This document shows positions 4,702 through 5,093 of a stretch of DNA of 5,093 nucleotides, one piece after another; the first letter of the stretch is position 1, and the number at the start of each line of letters is the position of its first letter. The DNA comes from an uncultured Acetobacteraceae bacterium. Its GTDB lineage: Bacteria; Pseudomonadota; Alphaproteobacteria; Acetobacterales; Acetobacteraceae. Location of the stretch: assembly GCA_937930165.1 (NCBI GenBank), contig CALGVL010000165.1, forward strand, positions 1 through 5,093. Reading direction: 5' to 3'. The translations under genes were made by a program, and so were the position numbers. The notes beneath the pieces were generated by a model. The model had not been told where the DNA came from, searched no databases, and saw only the letters and a program-made list of their open reading frames with translations.

Positions 4702-5093
4702 GGATCGTGTAGCCGGCGCCGCGCACGGTATGGATCAGCTCCGCGCCGAAACCCTTGTCCAGCTTGGCGCGCAGCCGGCTGATATGGGTTTCCACCACGC
4801 TGGTCTTCGGATCGAAGTGGAAGTCCCACACGCCTTCCAGCAGCATGGTGCGGGTCACCACCTCGCCCTGCCGGCGCATCAAGTATTCCAGCAGCCGGAA
4901 CTCGCGCGGCTGCAGCTCAATCCGCCGGCCGGCACGGGTAACGCTGCGCTTCAGCAGGTCCATTTCCAGGTCCGCGACGCGCAGTACAGTGGGTTCCGCC
5001 TGCAGGGGCGGGCGGCGTGCCAGGGCATTGATCCGCGCCATCAACTCGGCGCAGGCGAAGGGCTTGGCGAGGTAGTCATCGGCGCCGGCCTCC
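4688..5093 (-). CDS. OmpR/PhoB-family response regulator (5' end beyond window)
   Basis: The frame is open to the right edge, so the gene is partial: about 134 residues are present and roughly 90 N-terminal ones, including the phosphoacceptor Asp, lie outside. The visible part starts with the end of the receiver domain, EAGADDYLAKPFACAELMAR, which includes the conserved Lys-Pro. A linker and a winged-helix DNA-binding domain follow: LQPREFRLLEYLMRRQGEVV, then VVETHISRLRAKLD and the C-terminal IHTVRGAGYTIRAPG. An apparent ATG near 5044 is internal to the receiver domain and is not the start. The regulator precedes its kinase and overlaps it by 14 nt, so the two form one operon read leftward. 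The DNA-binding helix (SVVETHISRLRAKL) is ordinary for the family; targets cannot be told from the sequence. Confidence 0.94.
   Translation of the reverse strand, partial: EAGADDYLAKPFACAELMARINALARRPPLQAEPTVLRVADLEMDLLKRSVTRAGRRIELQPREFRLLEYLMRRQGEVVTRTMLLEGVWDFHFDPKTSVVETHISRLRAKLDKGFGAELIHTVRGAGYTIRAPG

Noticed and set aside
5042..5044. ATG at 5044 (minus strand) as the response regulator start
   Set aside because: The frame stays open upstream and encodes the receiver-domain end with the conserved Lys-Pro (DDYLAKPF), so this Met is internal and the gene is cut by the window edge.

Overview
The window is about 5 kb of very GC-rich, densely coded bacterial DNA. The 41-residue cysteine-poor L36, the style of the OmpR-family pair and the strong G/C third-position bias point to an alphaproteobacterium, most likely a Rhodospirillales/Acetobacteraceae (Roseomonas-like) organism. 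That placement is inferred from family resemblance, not from a marker phylogeny.

Layout from left to right. Bases 1-51 are not genomic: they are a truncated Illumina P7/TruSeq adapter with its 6-base index, so the window starts at an untrimmed contig end. Bases ~59-350 hold, on the minus strand, a decayed piece of a GlpC-like iron-sulfur (CCG-domain) oxidoreductase. It is recognisable in four frame-shifted pieces and has lost its cysteine-rich core. A non-coding gap follows, ending in a 19-bp inverted repeat that overlaps the start codon of an intact oxyR. This OxyR has both redox cysteines. Twenty-six bases downstream on the same strand, with a good ribosome binding site, lies an acyl-CoA dehydrogenase-fold gene. 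In place of the usual catalytic glutamates it carries Gln and Gly, and throughout its length it resembles 3-sulfinopropanoyl-CoA desulfinase (Acd). Next is rpmJ (ribosomal protein L36, zinc-free type) with its own apparent promoter and a strong stem-loop after it. A 368-bp gap with several inverted repeats separates it from a convergent two-component operon on the minus strand: an OmpR/PhoB-type response regulator, cut by the right edge of the window, overlaps by 14 nt a 481-residue HAMP sensor histidine kinase.

How the parts may fit together: OxyR senses peroxide by a Cys-Cys disulfide, and it is followed closely by a gene whose relatives release sulfite from a sulfinate-CoA thioester. Cotranscription would link a thiol-oxidation sensor to catabolism of an oxidised-thiol product. 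This is a hypothesis from spacing and family identity. The decayed GlpC-like gene, divergent from oxyR, fits a former peroxide/iron stress locus. The two-component pair is complete in logic (kinase, receiver Lys, winged helix), but its signal cannot be read from the sequence. I see no CRISPR array, tRNA, rRNA or intact mobile element, and no clearly unprecedented system. The most distinctive items are the oxyR-desulfinase pairing and the operator-like repeat over the oxyR start codon.
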